This document shows positions 11,168 to 25,080 of a stretch of 64,000 nucleotides of DNA, piece after piece. This stretch comes from Cichorium intybus (lineage: Eukaryota; Streptophyta; Magnoliopsida; Asterales; Asteraceae), in assembly GCA_023525715.1 (NCBI GenBank), contig CM042009.1:130728211-130792210 (forward strand), written 5' to 3'. The translations under genes and the position numbers were made by a program. A model generated the notes under the pieces. The model was not told the DNA's origin, did not search any database, and saw only the letters and a list, made by a program, of their open reading frames with translations. Within the stretch, counting starts at the first letter, position 1, and every line of letters begins with the position of its first letter.

Positions 11168-11949
11168 GCAGGTAAGTGCATGTCTGGCTGAAGACGTTAA
11201 ACTTAGCGCTTGTTGGGAGGCAACCCGATTATCAATTGTATAATTTTGCATATCATTCTTAATTCTTCACATCCATGTTATCACGGTATGAAAAAGGCAA
11301 GTGTGGGGTCATTTTGGTAATTTTGCATCACCGCGACGCGGGATCTTTGACTCCGCGGCGCGCGTGTTCAATTTTTACGATTACGCTTGAAATCAGATTT
11401 TTACGCGACGCGGATAGAAGCTTCCCGCGCCGCGGCCTTATCTTAATTTGAAATTAGAGATAATCCTAAAAACAGAGTTTGAATGCCATTCCAAAACCCC
11501 CATACTTGTATATAATCGGAACTTGATAATTCTTGCTTCTTTTCATCGTGGTAAAATCTCTTCGTGCAAGTAATCCATCTGCATTGTCTTTCTCTTCACA
11601 GCAAATCAAGTAAGCATCCCACTCTTTTTTTTTTTTCCTCTCTTTCTTGAACTTAGAGTAAATACTTTTGTAATCCGCAATGTTGCGAGAATCTGGTAAA
11701 ATCGACAGTGAAATTGAGATTAGACTACTATGCTCTGCAAAACCCAATATTTAGAACTAGGAAAAACGGCCTAGTAGGGACGTAATCTGTGAATTTTTCA
11801 CCCTGAACTCGTTCGCCGCGCCGCGCCTGTTACAGTCCGCGACGCGTAACATGAATACTCTTATCGCGCGCCGCGAGACTATATACGCGCGATGCGCCGA
11901 GCGTCTGGACAGAACAGTAACTTTTAAATTTTTGATTTTTGCAGAAACA
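11168..11949 (+). other. Athila spacer between pol and the env-position ORF
   Basis: A noncoding stretch. A perfect donor-like CAG|GTAAGT lies at 11169-11177, just behind the pol stop. The conserved Athila block CTTGTTGGGAGGCAACCC follows near 11208. Four twin GC motifs start at 11331, 11403, 11816 and 11866. A T-rich acceptor-like tract ending GCAG at 11941-11944 lies 5 bp ahead of the next ATG. Donor plus acceptor would define an intron of about 770 bp bringing the env-position ORF behind pol (inference). Confidence 0.6.
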
Positions 11950-12939
11950 ATGTCTTCTTCAGCCAGTTCGGAATCAATCGATTGGAACTCCCTGGCTACG
12001 GGAGTGGGTAGAACACGAGCTTATAACTTTTACAACCGTCGAACTATTCAACAACAGAAGCGGATTCTCCCCGCGCGATCAGTCAACTGGGAGTTGACCA
12101 CTGAGTCAGGAATTATGGGACATTTGCAGTACTGGCTGGTACAGACGGGTTATGACAAGGATGAGCTTATTTATACGTGCCGGGCTATCGAAAGCGCGGT
12201 CAACATGTCTGAACCGATCTATCGCGAGGTATACTTGCAGTTTCTCGCAAGTTACCATTTCGACCACCAACCGGTCGGGATGGATACAGAGGAGATGGTG
12301 CAGTTCCGGTTGGGGAACCACAACCGCAGCTGCAGCTTACGGGAGTTCGGGTATCGGATCGGGCTTTACACTGAGGAGGAGTCTGAGGCGCCAGGGTTTG
12401 ACTTATTCCACCGGCGGGCCAACTACGCCGTCGACGACTCATTTTCCCCTGGTGACTACTGGAGCACCATCTCATCCTCACGGTATCATGAGAATACCGT
12501 GCGGGAGGGATTGATACATCTGCCTTCTCACCGGATGCTACACCGGTTGATCACGACCATGATCTGGCCGCATGCTGATGAGGAGCGAGTTACACCGCGT
12601 GAGCTGTACCTCATGTGGTGTCTGACCCGTATGTTGCAGACATGCAACATGCCATATTTCATTGCAGACTACTTCAGGCAGATCACCGACGCTCCGCTAC
12701 ACCAGACTGCTCTCGGTGGAGGGCACTATGTTATGAGATTGGCCCAGTCTTATGGGTTGCTGACTGAGCACGCCACTCAGGGGCTGACAGTTATCCCACC
12801 AGTCCCTTTCAGCCCGCCCACTACCTTATCGAGGGATGTGATCTATATTGACGAGGGGTCACGACATCTGAGCGATCCCCGTTTCCGGCCTTCCGGACCG
12901 AGCCATCTTCCTCAGCATCCAGGAAGCGTCAGCGAGTGA
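11950..12939 (+). CDS. Athila post-pol (env-position) protein, ATHILA ORF-1-like
   Basis: A 329-codon frame starting at the ATG 11950 behind an acceptor-like site. An in-frame ATG at 11851 lies inside the GC-rich repeat tract, so I prefer the downstream start. The protein is tryptophan- and histidine-rich. It carries YLQFLASYHFDH (about residue 95) and the FRLGNHNRSCSLREFGYRIG block (about 118-137), which resemble the plant retrotransposon domain known as ATHILA ORF-1. I see no signal peptide or transmembrane helix here. Env-like status therefore rests on position only. The end overlaps the next frame by a few bases, so the two may once have been one ORF. Confidence 0.65.
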   Translation: MSSSASSESIDWNSLATGVGRTRAYNFYNRRTIQQQKRILPARSVNWELTTESGIMGHLQYWLVQTGYDKDELIYTCRAIESAVNMSEPIYREVYLQFLASYHFDHQPVGMDTEEMVQFRLGNHNRSCSLREFGYRIGLYTEEESEAPGFDLFHRRANYAVDDSFSPGDYWSTISSSRYHENTVREGLIHLPSHRMLHRLITTMIWPHADEERVTPRELYLMWCLTRMLQTCNMPYFIADYFRQITDAPLHQTALGGGHYVMRLAQSYGLLTEHATQGLTVIPPVPFSPPTTLSRDVIYIDEGSRHLSDPRFRPSGPSHLPQHPGSVSE

Positions 12940-12974
12940 CCGACAGTTTACCTCGCAGCCTCTCTCCTGCTACC

Positions 12975-13268
12975 ATGGAGACTCGGTACCTGGTTGACAA
13001 AATGCAAGCAATCCAGCAAACTCTGCAGACCCACCACAGAGACCAGCAGGCACAGGCGGTTGTCACTAAGGAGATGAACAGACGGACCGAGAACATGCAG
13101 GATCAGCTCTTATGGTTGGCCGACTGCATGATCACCTTTATGGCTAAATGCCGATGTGCCCCACCAAGACCGCAACCAACAATCCGGGATGAAGACGAGG
13201 AGCCTATGGAGGAGGATCCAGAAGAAGACCCAGAGGAAGGAGAAGAGGATGACACTGCACATAACTGA
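12975..13268 (+). CDS. Athila small ORF with coiled coil and acidic tail (possible C-terminus of the preceding ORF)
   Basis: The open frame runs from 12936 (no ATG) to the stop at 13266-13268. The first ATG is at 12975. The product has a Gln/Arg-rich helical stretch likely to form a coiled coil, a short hydrophobic run LLWLADCMITF that could be a weak membrane segment, and a strongly acidic Glu/Asp tail. It overlaps the end of the 11950-12939 frame in a different phase, which is what a single frameshift in one longer env-position gene would give. Alternatively it is read after reinitiation. I recognise no domain. Confidence 0.45.
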   Translation: METRYLVDKMQAIQQTLQTHHRDQQAQAVVTKEMNRRTENMQDQLLWLADCMITFMAKCRCAPPRPQPTIRDEDEEPMEEDPEEDPEEGEEDDTAHN

Positions 13269-14532
13269 GGGTATACTTATGGGTGTCTTTTGTTTTTGTT
13301 AGTTTTTGTCTTTTAGAACAGTTTGCATAGATTTTTACATGTTTTTCTTAAGTAAGTAGGAATTAATTGTTTATAGTTGACAAAAATAAGCCATTGGGCA
13401 TTAGTATGTTGAATAAAATAGTAGGTTTTTGTGTTGAGTGCTTGTTTATGAGTGTTTGAATGTGGCTGATTTTTTTTTTTTTTGCAATTACCGCGCCGCG
13501 GATCTCATATATGCGCGACGCGGTCAATTCCACTTCCACAACAGTTTCAACTCTCGTAATTACCGCGACGCGTACATTTTAATTGCGCGCCGCGGTTTTC
13601 CGCAACACATATATTCAATTTTTGTTAAGTTGTGCATGATATATCAAATTGAGAGGGAGTTGTCTCAGACAAGTGTGGGGTCACCGTGCCCCTTCCACTT
13701 GTCTTGACCACCGGCGTGTCCTACTGTAGCGCTACAACTCCAGCAGCAGATGAATCGAGGATCTTTTTGTACGCATTATACCTGTGATATTGAGCACCAA
13801 GCAGTCCATCGTCCAAAAAGGGGTAACTCTTTCTCCCTTGTTTTGAAACTAATTTTTGTACAACGGGGACGTTGTACGGTTTTAAGTGTGGGATGTGGAC
13901 GGTCGAAAGAGATATTTTTGAAATTTTTTGCAGAACTGATCAATTTTTCAATTTTTAGCAATATTTTTCAAAATTTTTAATGAATTGCAATTTTGAAATG
14001 AAGGGTTTGTGATTGTGATAGCATTAGTATTTTTCAAGAAATACTGTTTAGTTGTAATCATGCTATTAGTTAGTCAAATAAGTTGAGTTTTACGAGTTTA
14101 GAAGATTGAGCCGTTTTAGGATTGGAATTTAGGAAGGAAAAGTCAACCTGTGGCCTTTGTTGTTCGAGCCGGTAGGTCTAAAATGGGTGGGCCTTATGCA
14201 CCTTACCACCTAAGATCGTCTGGTCTGGGATGGTATTTCTGAAAGCTCGCTACACGGACAACATCGAAAGTCATGGACAATTCCTTAATGGCCTTTAGAA
14301 TCTGAATGAGTAAGTACACTATATTGTGGACAGAAAGTTTGTAATCAAGGGTTCTCTAGAAAGCCATGAATTCCAAAGAACAACTCAATTATGTTTTCAC
14401 AAACTATTCCATTCTAACTCGAAGAGCAATAAGCTTTGAAACTAAACACATTCAAAAACTGTTCGATTCTCTATTATAATTTGTTAAAAACTCTCTTGCT
14501 TGGGGACAAGCAAGGCACAAGTGTGGGGTGTT
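13269..14532 (+). other. Athila 3' noncoding region and polypurine tract
   Basis: No coding frame. Two twin GC motifs start at 13491 and 13563. The phrase AAGTGTGGGG recurs near 13670 and at 14519-14532, where the last copy is the polypurine tract touching the 3' LTR. Confidence 0.7.
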
Positions 14533-15633
14533 TGACAACGCCTAGTGATATCAAGTATTTTAGGCGTTGTTGAGCCCTGTTCTTGGTAAAATTATATCAT
14601 ATATGCATGGGTATTCTCACTTTTCGTGTCAGGACTTGTCTGGAGAAAAAGAGCATAAACAAGGACTAAAAGTGTACAAAAAGGAAAAAGTATGGAAAGA
14701 ATGCAAATCAAGAGAAGACGTACGCGCGCCGCGGATTTATATCCTGCGCGACGCGGATGTAAGGCGGTGGAACACATTTAAATGACGATAAAACGGGGAA
14801 CGGATAAGTACGCGCGCCGCGGATTTCACATTTGCGCGGCGCGGTCACGGGAAATTTGCAACTATAAATAGAGGCATTTCCGGCCGAAAACGCTAGCAAA
14901 GACTTGGTGTAAACATCGACCTAGAAGCTCTTTGACTCGAGGAATCCATTTCAGAAGCTATAATTTGGTATTTTCATGTTTTTAGATTTTATTTCACTTT
15001 AGTTAAATGTTTGTAAGCTTGAGTTGAATCTTTGGGTGTGACAACCATCGATCTCCAGCTTAGGGTTCTGTTTTTAGTAGTGTTTAGCTACTGATTTTGA
15101 TGTTTGGATATTGGTTTTGATAAATGCAATCATTCGGTTAATGTTAATATTGGTTTTTCGGTGTTTTGGATGTTAGTTTGTTATTTGGTTGTTTGATTGT
15201 GATTGAACTTGTTTGTGACTCGGTTGGGACTGTTTTCCTTTGCTGAAAACAGTAGCTAACTTGGTTAGGTTAGGCATTAAACCTTGGCTATTAACTGTCT
15301 CATAGGACTGTTAGTTATTAGCTAGTTTATGCTATGCTCGGTTTTGCTAGTTTGGATGCCTTCAATTGCTCCTGATTCAGAGATGTACTTCTGAGTTCAG
15401 AAAGTAACTAGGTCATTTGGACATAGCTAAGCTTGGCTTGGGTGTTTGAATATTGCTTTGAGGTAGACAGATAGAAATTAATTCCTCCGACTATAGCCGT
15501 GACACTATTAGTTGGTAATCTCTCATCTAGGCTGACCACGTAGCTCCTGTGGATCGACCCTGACTCCACTATACTAGTGTATGTTAGGTTATTTCTTATT
15601 TTTGACCGCATGACGACCTCTGCGTGCACGTCA
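14533..15633 (+). repeat. Athila 3' LTR
   Basis: A 1101-bp partner of 4113-5211, starting TGACAACG and ending GTCA. It contains TATAAATA at 14863-14870 and the same two twin GC motifs. It is followed by the CTAAT target duplication. Confidence 0.93.
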
Positions 15634-17143
15634 CTAATCTCATTAGCAAATCCATCTTCTCTCAACTCTGAAATCTACTAACATATTAGCTTTACAAACA
15701 CCAGCTAATTAGTAATAATATCAAATCAATAATAAGTATCACAAGTGATACTACTCATAAACTCAATTACACACACACACTCGCATATACTCATTTCACC
15801 ATCAATTATACTCAATTATAACACCCATCATGGTTGTAGCAATCAAACTCAAAGACTCTTTAACTCACCGCTACATCATATACTCTACTCTTATACTCGA
15901 TATGAAATCCAACTCATCTCTTGTTATCCACCGGTAACAAAACCATTTCGACTCTAATTTGTTTCAATATCAATATAACACACACGTATATACATGTGTA
16001 TTACCTACAACAAGATATGACTCCTATTTCTCATACAAACATAATCTCAATCGTGCATTAAATCACACTCAAAATCTCATTCTCGTATGTTAAATCACAT
16101 GTTTCTCAATTATAACTTGGCTATCTTAACCAATTTAAAATCAATAGTAACCTGTAAATTCACAATTTAATCATAAGAATGAATTATAGTTACTCACCTG
16201 ATGTCAACTCAGTATTTGGAACCCCCAAATTACGCGTACCGGGCTCCTGTTCACTAGACATGGTTATATCACCATAGTCTAAATCAATTTTCCAACATCC
16301 ACAATCATTTCAACAACATCTATCTCAAAGATGTACAAATCAAAAGAGGAAAAGGAGTATAAACGGTAAATATCAACTCTATATTTACCGAAACCCCCAA
16401 ATCTGCGGTTCTACTCATTCAACCGTAGAAACTCAACAATACTCTCACCAATAACTCTAAATGCATCCACTAACAATCTATTAACAACATATATAACAAT
16501 ATATAGCTAAAACACTAAAATCAAAACTAGGGTTTCAAAACCCCCAAAACGAAGAAATCACTCACCTGAAGTTGAGTCGATATGTGGAACTCCCGAACCT
16601 CGTGTGTGTTCCTGTCCAGCTTTAGCTGTAACACAATGACTCAAACTCAATACTCAATTTCAAGAAAATCTCAATCATACTCAATATTCATATAAATCAA
16701 GGAATTGGAATCATAGAGGAGAGTTACAATCAAAAGATAGTAATACTATCCTAGTTGTAGCTTCTAATTTCACCATTTTGACTCATACAACCCTAAAAAC
16801 ACAATACAAGCACTTTACTAGCTTGGGTCTCTAATTAGAACTCCCTTACACACACTAATCCAAGTAAACTCACTCTAATTCATGCTAGTTGCAGGTGGTT
16901 CATCAAAACCACCTGAAACCATCTCAAATCAAACAACCCAACCGTTAAAACGAAGTCAAAATCAAAGGGAATTACCTTTCAACCGTAAGGAATCAAATCC
17001 TAGCTTCAATTATTGAATTATAGACTTCAATTTCGAGTTTAGAGGTTTAGGATTAAGTTTCTAGGGTTTTGGAGAGGTTTTGGACGAAGTGGGTTTTCCT
17101 AAAACTGAAAGAAAATTGACTTTAAAAAGTGTTCTGCGCGCGT

Positions 17144-17312
17144 CACACCCCCCGTGTGAAATCTACACGACCCGTGTGGATCCACCGCTTCTATTGTTTG
17201 CTTCTGCAGGATTTCACACGCCCCGTGTGAAATCTACACGACCCCGTGTGATTCTGGAAAGGCTTACTGCAGGATTTCACACGCCCCGTGTGAAATCTGC
17301 ACGCCCCGTGTG
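17144..17312 (-). promoter_or_regulatory. Three twin palindromes (CACACG/CGTGTG) in the solo-LTR U3
   Basis: Pairs at 17144/17164, 17215/17236 and 17278/17298. Each member is a near-palindrome, CACACG then CCC then CGTGTG, and the pairs are about 20-21 bp start to start. They lie about 225-400 bp from the LTR 5' end, in U3. Function is unknown. Confidence 0.7.
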
Positions 17313-17545
17313 AGTCTGGAATTTCACTTAGTTTTTCGATCGCAACTTTCTCGTTTCTTATCCGTTTTTAACAATCCTTATATGCTTAGAAAGCTAAGGA
17401 AAAGTTCTACAATTTGATTAGGCTAATTATAACTTTAGATTAATACATCTCTAAACAACTCATATGTAAGACAACACCGACTATAAGGTAATACCTCTAC
17501 TTACCTTAGTAAGCATCTTAAAATGAAAATGGGTCTTACAGAAAT

Positions 17546-18065
17546 AAGGATGATTTCTTGTGAAAACCTATGTATCACACGAGACTTTATGTCTTACATA
17601 ATTTTCTTTTAATGACATGTTCTTCATGTATCAAATAAGCTTAGTAGTGACATAGATCACTAGAATGAATTTGGGGCAATTAAATACATACTTTTGAAGA
17701 CAAGATTATGAAAAATATAATTTAGTTTGTCTTCATATGTGATTTGGGTAATAAATTGTTAAATGCTTGCATATGGTTGTTGTATATCGATTTGTATCTG
17801 TTCCGGTGGAAAATAGACCAAAATATTCTTAAAATGGGACCCCAATTTTGTAAAGCATAATGATATTATTGAAAATAATGTCTCTTTTTCATGTATTTAC
17901 AATAATATAATAAGGTGTCATAGTTGCCATGGTGAGTTTGATAATAGTAATAGGAACTTAGAGTATCTAGTGTGCATGGAGGATTTGCGAATGTGGGTTG
18001 TAATTTTCTTTCCAAATATGTAGTTGTCATTTCTTTCATGCCAAAAAGTAGTTGATCGTGGTGCT
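17546..18065. other. Intergenic stretch; nothing recognised
   Basis: AT-rich; no gene or repeat boundary supported. It may be flank of the LINE scrap that follows. Confidence 0.4.
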
Positions 18066-18615
18066 TAAACACGATTTTGGGAAGACATTTGGGTAGGTGG
18101 TATGCCTTTACGTTTAATATACCAGAGACTTGATGTGTTAGAAATGGAGAAAAACTATTTACTTGCAGATCGTCTTATGCACAGTTGTTGGAATTGGAGT
18201 ACACTTAGACCTTTACGTTTGATGATGAAAATGAAAATACAAACTTGAGCTTTATTTATCAAGGAGTGCTTTTTCAAATTATAATGATAAGTTGAGGTGA
18301 AATTCATCTACGTACTCTGGGTGATTTCTCCATGCCTTCCTTACATAAGGTTACATATGATCATATGTTGTGTACAATTGGGTAAGTTGTAAGATGAAAT
18401 AAAGTAACCGCCATAAAGGTTAATGTTGTAACATGACAGGTTCAGGCAAATCGAAATGCTACTAGAGAAAACTTGGATAAAATGGTATTGACTTGGACTC
18501 TAAACTTTGTCTCTTTTGTGCTTTGGAGATTGAGTCTACACAACTTGGTTTAATCATTAGCAGGTTAGCTAATGACATGTGAGATAAAAGGGTCCTCCTA
18601 TTTGCACTACAAATG
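18066..18615 (+). mobile_element. LINE relic (reverse transcriptase zinc-binding C-terminal region)
   Basis: With frame shifts, the plus strand reads FWEDIWVGGMPLR, then YLLADRLMHSCWNWSTLRPL, then a KVNVVTWQVQANR block and a final ESTQLGL...LANDMWDK block. This is the order of the zf-RVT region downstream of plant non-LTR reverse transcriptases. No intact frame, 5' region or tail is seen. Confidence 0.65.
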
Positions 18616-18811
18616 AGTGTGAAATGAGTGTGAAACATAATCATCACAGAACAGTAATAACTTTTAGGTAACTGTTAAATAACCCCCTCCTACTCACGCG
18701 CCTCCTTTCATTGAATATAAACACACGCATTTTCCTTTTTTCTTTTGTTTGAACGGCATATCCCCCTAAACTATCCGCCACTTTCATTTTTTTATTTATT
18801 TATAGAAAATC

Positions 18812-18954
<143 letters not shown>

Positions 18955-19136
18955 CATTTTTTATAAAAATTAAGGTTATGTATATTAGGGATAATACAGT
19001 TGGCCGTAGATCAAATTTATCCTACGTAAACTCATATAAGATGTATAAATTAGAAAAACTTTATTATACACATATCAATATAAACTATGTAATTAAAAAA
19101 AATACAATGATATATTCATAAGATATAGATCTGGAC

Positions 19137-19260
<124 letters not shown>

Positions 19261-19553
19261 GTAATTTGAAAAGTTTTTTTGTGGTACTTGTCTTTGGCTT
19301 CATTTATTTATTAAACAACGAACATTAATTTTTTTTTTTCGTTTAATTTAAAAATACGTTGTTGTTTTGACGAATAATTTCTTTTCGACGATTCTATAAA
19401 AATATCTAAAACTGGCAGTGCGTTGACTTATCAAATTCTAAAAATTATCGAATTATAACAAAACAACATTATATCTTATTATTTAAAATATATGATAAGA
19501 AAACAATATCATAATTTGCGAATGTCTCAAATTATTACACTTTCAATATCGTA

Positions 19554-22247
<2,694 letters not shown>

Positions 22248-23019
22248 GTCATAATGGCATTAGAACGGCAAACAAATAATGTTTTTCATAACATCGTAAC
22301 AATCTTTTTCTTTTTCTGGATTTCTAGTACATTGTAAAATGAAAGATTATTTGATCAGTTTGGCTAAATCTTTCACCTTTAAGTATGGGTTGATTCTTGT
22401 TTTCATTTCTAGCAATTTGCCAGGACTTTTTAACTGTAATTTGTTGCCGTTCAAAGATAGTAAAAGACTATAAAATAGAAATCATAAATATGTACAAAAA
22501 TTTTATGTTGACAAATAATATAGGTTTTTCCAAATTAGAAAGTCTAAAAAAGACATATAAATCATACATTTGCAAAGATTCTTGGGGTTCCCGATGAATC
22601 GTTGAGATAAGATTGGAAAAATGGAATGTTGCATCTTTTTGTCTCTTGACCTGGTGTTTCATTCCTCCCCGCATACCCCGATCATGTTTGTCTTCATTGA
22701 CTATGTTTTGAATAATATAAATTTCCTTCTAAGTAATATAATAATATATAGTAAATCAAAATCAGAATTATTAGTTTGATCGATAATGGATACAAAGAAA
22801 ACCATAATAATTTCAAAAAATATTAAATATAATTCAAAATTTTCATCCCATAAACTAGTTTTTGTTTGAAGAGGTCGGAACAAGATGACAACTTGGGAGT
22901 TAGGGATATTTGAGGAAAATAACTAAATAATATAAATCTGAAAAAGGTTTTCGAATTTCTTTGATTTCTTTTTGTTGTTTAAAGGGTTCATCTATTTATA
23001 CCCTTTTTAAAATCTGCCC
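22248..23019. other. AT-rich flank of the MULE pseudogene; no gene seen
   Basis: Several short frames but none with recognisable protein sequence. The terminal inverted repeat of the MULE could lie here; I could not identify a matching end. Confidence 0.4.
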
Positions 23020-23022
23020 TTA

Positions 23023-23310
23023 GGCTGGGGGGAGTGGGTTCGCTGAACCACTCGCCAAACCCCTCGCCATCCCTCGCTAAGCCACACCGCCCAAGTTGCT
23101 AAACCACTCGCTGACATCTCCCTCGCTGAAGATTAGACGAGCTCGCCATCAACAAGGTATAGCAACATGACTTGTACCTTTTAGCATAAGAGGTGTACCT
23201 TTTAGCATGGTTAGCACATGCTGACTACTCCCACCAAATTTGGTTAGCATGTGCTAAGCTGATGTGGCAAGTTTAGCATGTTCAGCACATGCTAACCACT
23301 CCCTCCAGCC
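23023..23310. mobile_element. PIF/Harbinger-type (Tourist-like) MITE
   Basis: 288 bp bounded by inverted ends GGCTGGGGGGAGTGG and CCACTCCCTCCAGCC, with TTA on both sides (23020-23022 and 23311-23313), the usual PIF/Harbinger target duplication. The interior has several mutually inverted TTAGCACATGCTAA-type words and no coding capacity. Confidence 0.8.
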
Positions 23311-23313
23311 TTA

Positions 23314-24042
23314 CCCCCTATTAATTGCATTCTCTTTTTCCTTAAATGACTATCATGATTACACTATAATTTTACTTTTTATTTACAATAATTATATTTT
23401 TATTAAATAAAATATTAAAAAACATCTTTAATCTATTATTTAATGTACAACATGCGTATACAAGCATATGATTATATCAATGTTTTTTTTATTTAAAATA
23501 TTTATTTTTGTACAACAAATACGTACGAACATAAATTTTAACATATATATATATATATATATATAGAGATAAATATAAAATAAAATAAATAAAGATAGGC
23601 CACGTATGACATGCCTTATGCTACCGTTAATTTCCTAACTCTTTTCTATTTTAATTTCTTTATTTTCTATTTGTTCTATTTTAATTTCTTTATTTTCTAT
23701 TTGTATTACGGATGACGTTGTTTTAAATTTGCTTCAATTCTTTGGGCCGCTAATTCAAAATAAAAAAAAAACCCTACTTTTTTAATTTAAATTTAGAAAC
23801 CCTAGTCATCCATTTGAAATAAAGTTTGGGTCGCCTCTCTCTTCCTCTCACCCTCTTTCTCTGTCGACATCGGACTCGCCATCCTAACCGCGCCACACGA
23901 CCTCTCATCGCTGGCTACAAGTCATCCGCATGTCTCTCTCTATCTTTCCGGTTATGTTCTTCTCTCTGGCGTTCTCGCCGACCTTCATCGCCGGCTACAA
24001 GCTTTCCACCGCCAGCCACAGGTTCTCCATAAATATGTCGCC

Positions 24043-24094
<52 letters not shown>

Positions 24095-24869
24095 CTTTCC
24101 GGTTATCTTCTTCTCTCTGTCGTTCTCTAAAATTTTGGCAGACGTTCACCGCCGGCTACAAGCTTTCTCACCCTTAGCCTCAGTCCTCCCCTAAGATGTC
24201 GCCATCTCTCTCTCGACCGTTCTCTAAAATTCTCGTCGGTGAGCCGACGGCTACGAGTCCTTGGTGGAAATGGGGAAAGTTTGATCTAGACCTGAACTGT
24301 TTTAATTATTGTGTGATATGAACAATCTAGAAAATTGGGTTACGTAAATGTAATCTAATTTGTAACTGTAATTTTTATTTTAAAAAAGCAAGATTGAATA
24401 TTCAATGGATTATAAAATACTGTTTCCAATAAAACATGAGAATTATAAAGTCCAAAATACAGTTTTCAAGAGAAAAGCTACCAACTATGTAATAATGAAA
24501 GGGGTAAAGTCAGTAAATCTGGGGTATAAAAAATAGGACCCTTGTTTAAAATAGATTTGGGAGTCAACAATTTCCTAGGAAACAACTTGAGTTCCCAATG
24601 CTCTTCAGGTGACGCTGCCAAATATATACACCGATGTCGTGGGCGGTAAGGAGATGATTTATTTTATCGTTTTTATAGGTTTAGTTTTAAAATAAAATTT
24701 ACACAGTTACGACTATCTATAGAACTGAAATATTTTTAATTTTTTAATTCTTTTTGGTTCTTTTCTAACGAGGATGCCCGGGTTAATTTTCGAAAACATC
24801 AATGTATCTCGTACGAAGATGAAGCTAAGTCAGGATCGGTACGTTGATTTTGAAAACCCTGTACGAATG
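23314..24869. other. Noncoding stretch with simple repeats
   Basis: Contains (TA)n at 23543-23565, a duplicated TTTCTATTTG-type block near 23640-23700, and (CT)n at 24044-24091. The C/T-rich open frames at 23826-24130 look like composition effects. No gene supported. Confidence 0.5.
24044..24091. repeat. (CT)n microsatellite
   Basis: About 23 CT units. Confidence 0.95.
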
Positions 24870-25080
24870 GTAAAAAATTTATTTTTAGCGTCAAAGTTTG
24901 TTAGGCATTAGTAACGGAATTTTACGAGGTATTAGCGTCGGAATTTTGCAAAGAATTAGCCATAGATAAGTCACTTGACATGTCTTTTTTGACAACTGAA
25001 AATTTTCTATCACTAGTCCGTTGCAAACGGTTTTTAGCAACAGATTACCGACGGGTTTTTCCATCACTAAGATACTAAAA
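24870..25080. repeat. Possible CACTA (En/Spm) subterminal repeat fragment
   Basis: Repeated words of the form TAGCGTCGGAATT, TAGTAACGGAATT and ACCGACGGGTTTTTCCATC resemble the subterminal repeats of plant CACTA elements. No CACTA terminus is found at either side, so this is tentative. Confidence 0.25.

Larger units (their letters stand above)
4113..15633 (+). mobile_element. Complete Athila-type Ty3/gypsy retrotransposon
   Basis: An 11.5-kb element flanked by CTAAT at 4108-4112 and 15634-15638. LTRs 4113-5211 and 14533-15633 differ, by eye, at about five substitutions and one 2-bp indel, so the insertion is recent. The primer-binding site matches the tRNA-Asp type used by Athila elements, and the polypurine tract AAGTGTGGGGTGTT abuts the 3' LTR. 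Gag-pol is one intact 1941-codon frame, followed by a long noncoding stretch and an env-position ORF. Every feature needed for mobility in cis except an unbroken env-position frame looks intact. The insertion target was the solo LTR above. Confidence 0.95.
3766..17540 (-). repeat. Solo LTR of the LARD/Ty3 LTR family, split by the Athila element
   Basis: The LTR is present in two pieces, 3766-4112 and 15634-17540, about 2.25 kb without the insert. It starts TGTAACACCCGG, ends in CTTACA, and is flanked by GAAAT at 3761-3765 and 17541-17545, a perfect 5-bp target-site duplication with no internal region, hence a solo LTR left by LTR-LTR recombination. Its sequence runs parallel to the LTRs at 28030 and 33537 (same start, same GCTTATAAAGCTT block, same ATTAGCTTTACAAACACC block), all in minus orientation. 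Its U3 carries three pairs of CACACG/CGTGTG palindromes where the LARD LTR carries CCCGGG palindromes. Donor-like sites (CAG|GTGAGT in sense) are kept near 16566 and 16197. Confidence 0.9.

Noticed and set aside
11851..11949. Upstream ATG at 11851 as start of the env-position protein
   Set aside because: The extra residues are encoded by the GC repeat pair and lie before the acceptor-like site; the ATG at 11950 has better context.
12650..13240. A viral-type envelope glycoprotein in the Athila element
   Set aside because: No signal peptide, no clear membrane anchor and no cysteine pattern; only the position after pol suggests env.
23826..24130. Leu/Ser-rich open frames on the plus strand
   Set aside because: Composition effect of C/T-rich DNA and the CT microsatellite; no domain and no splice context.
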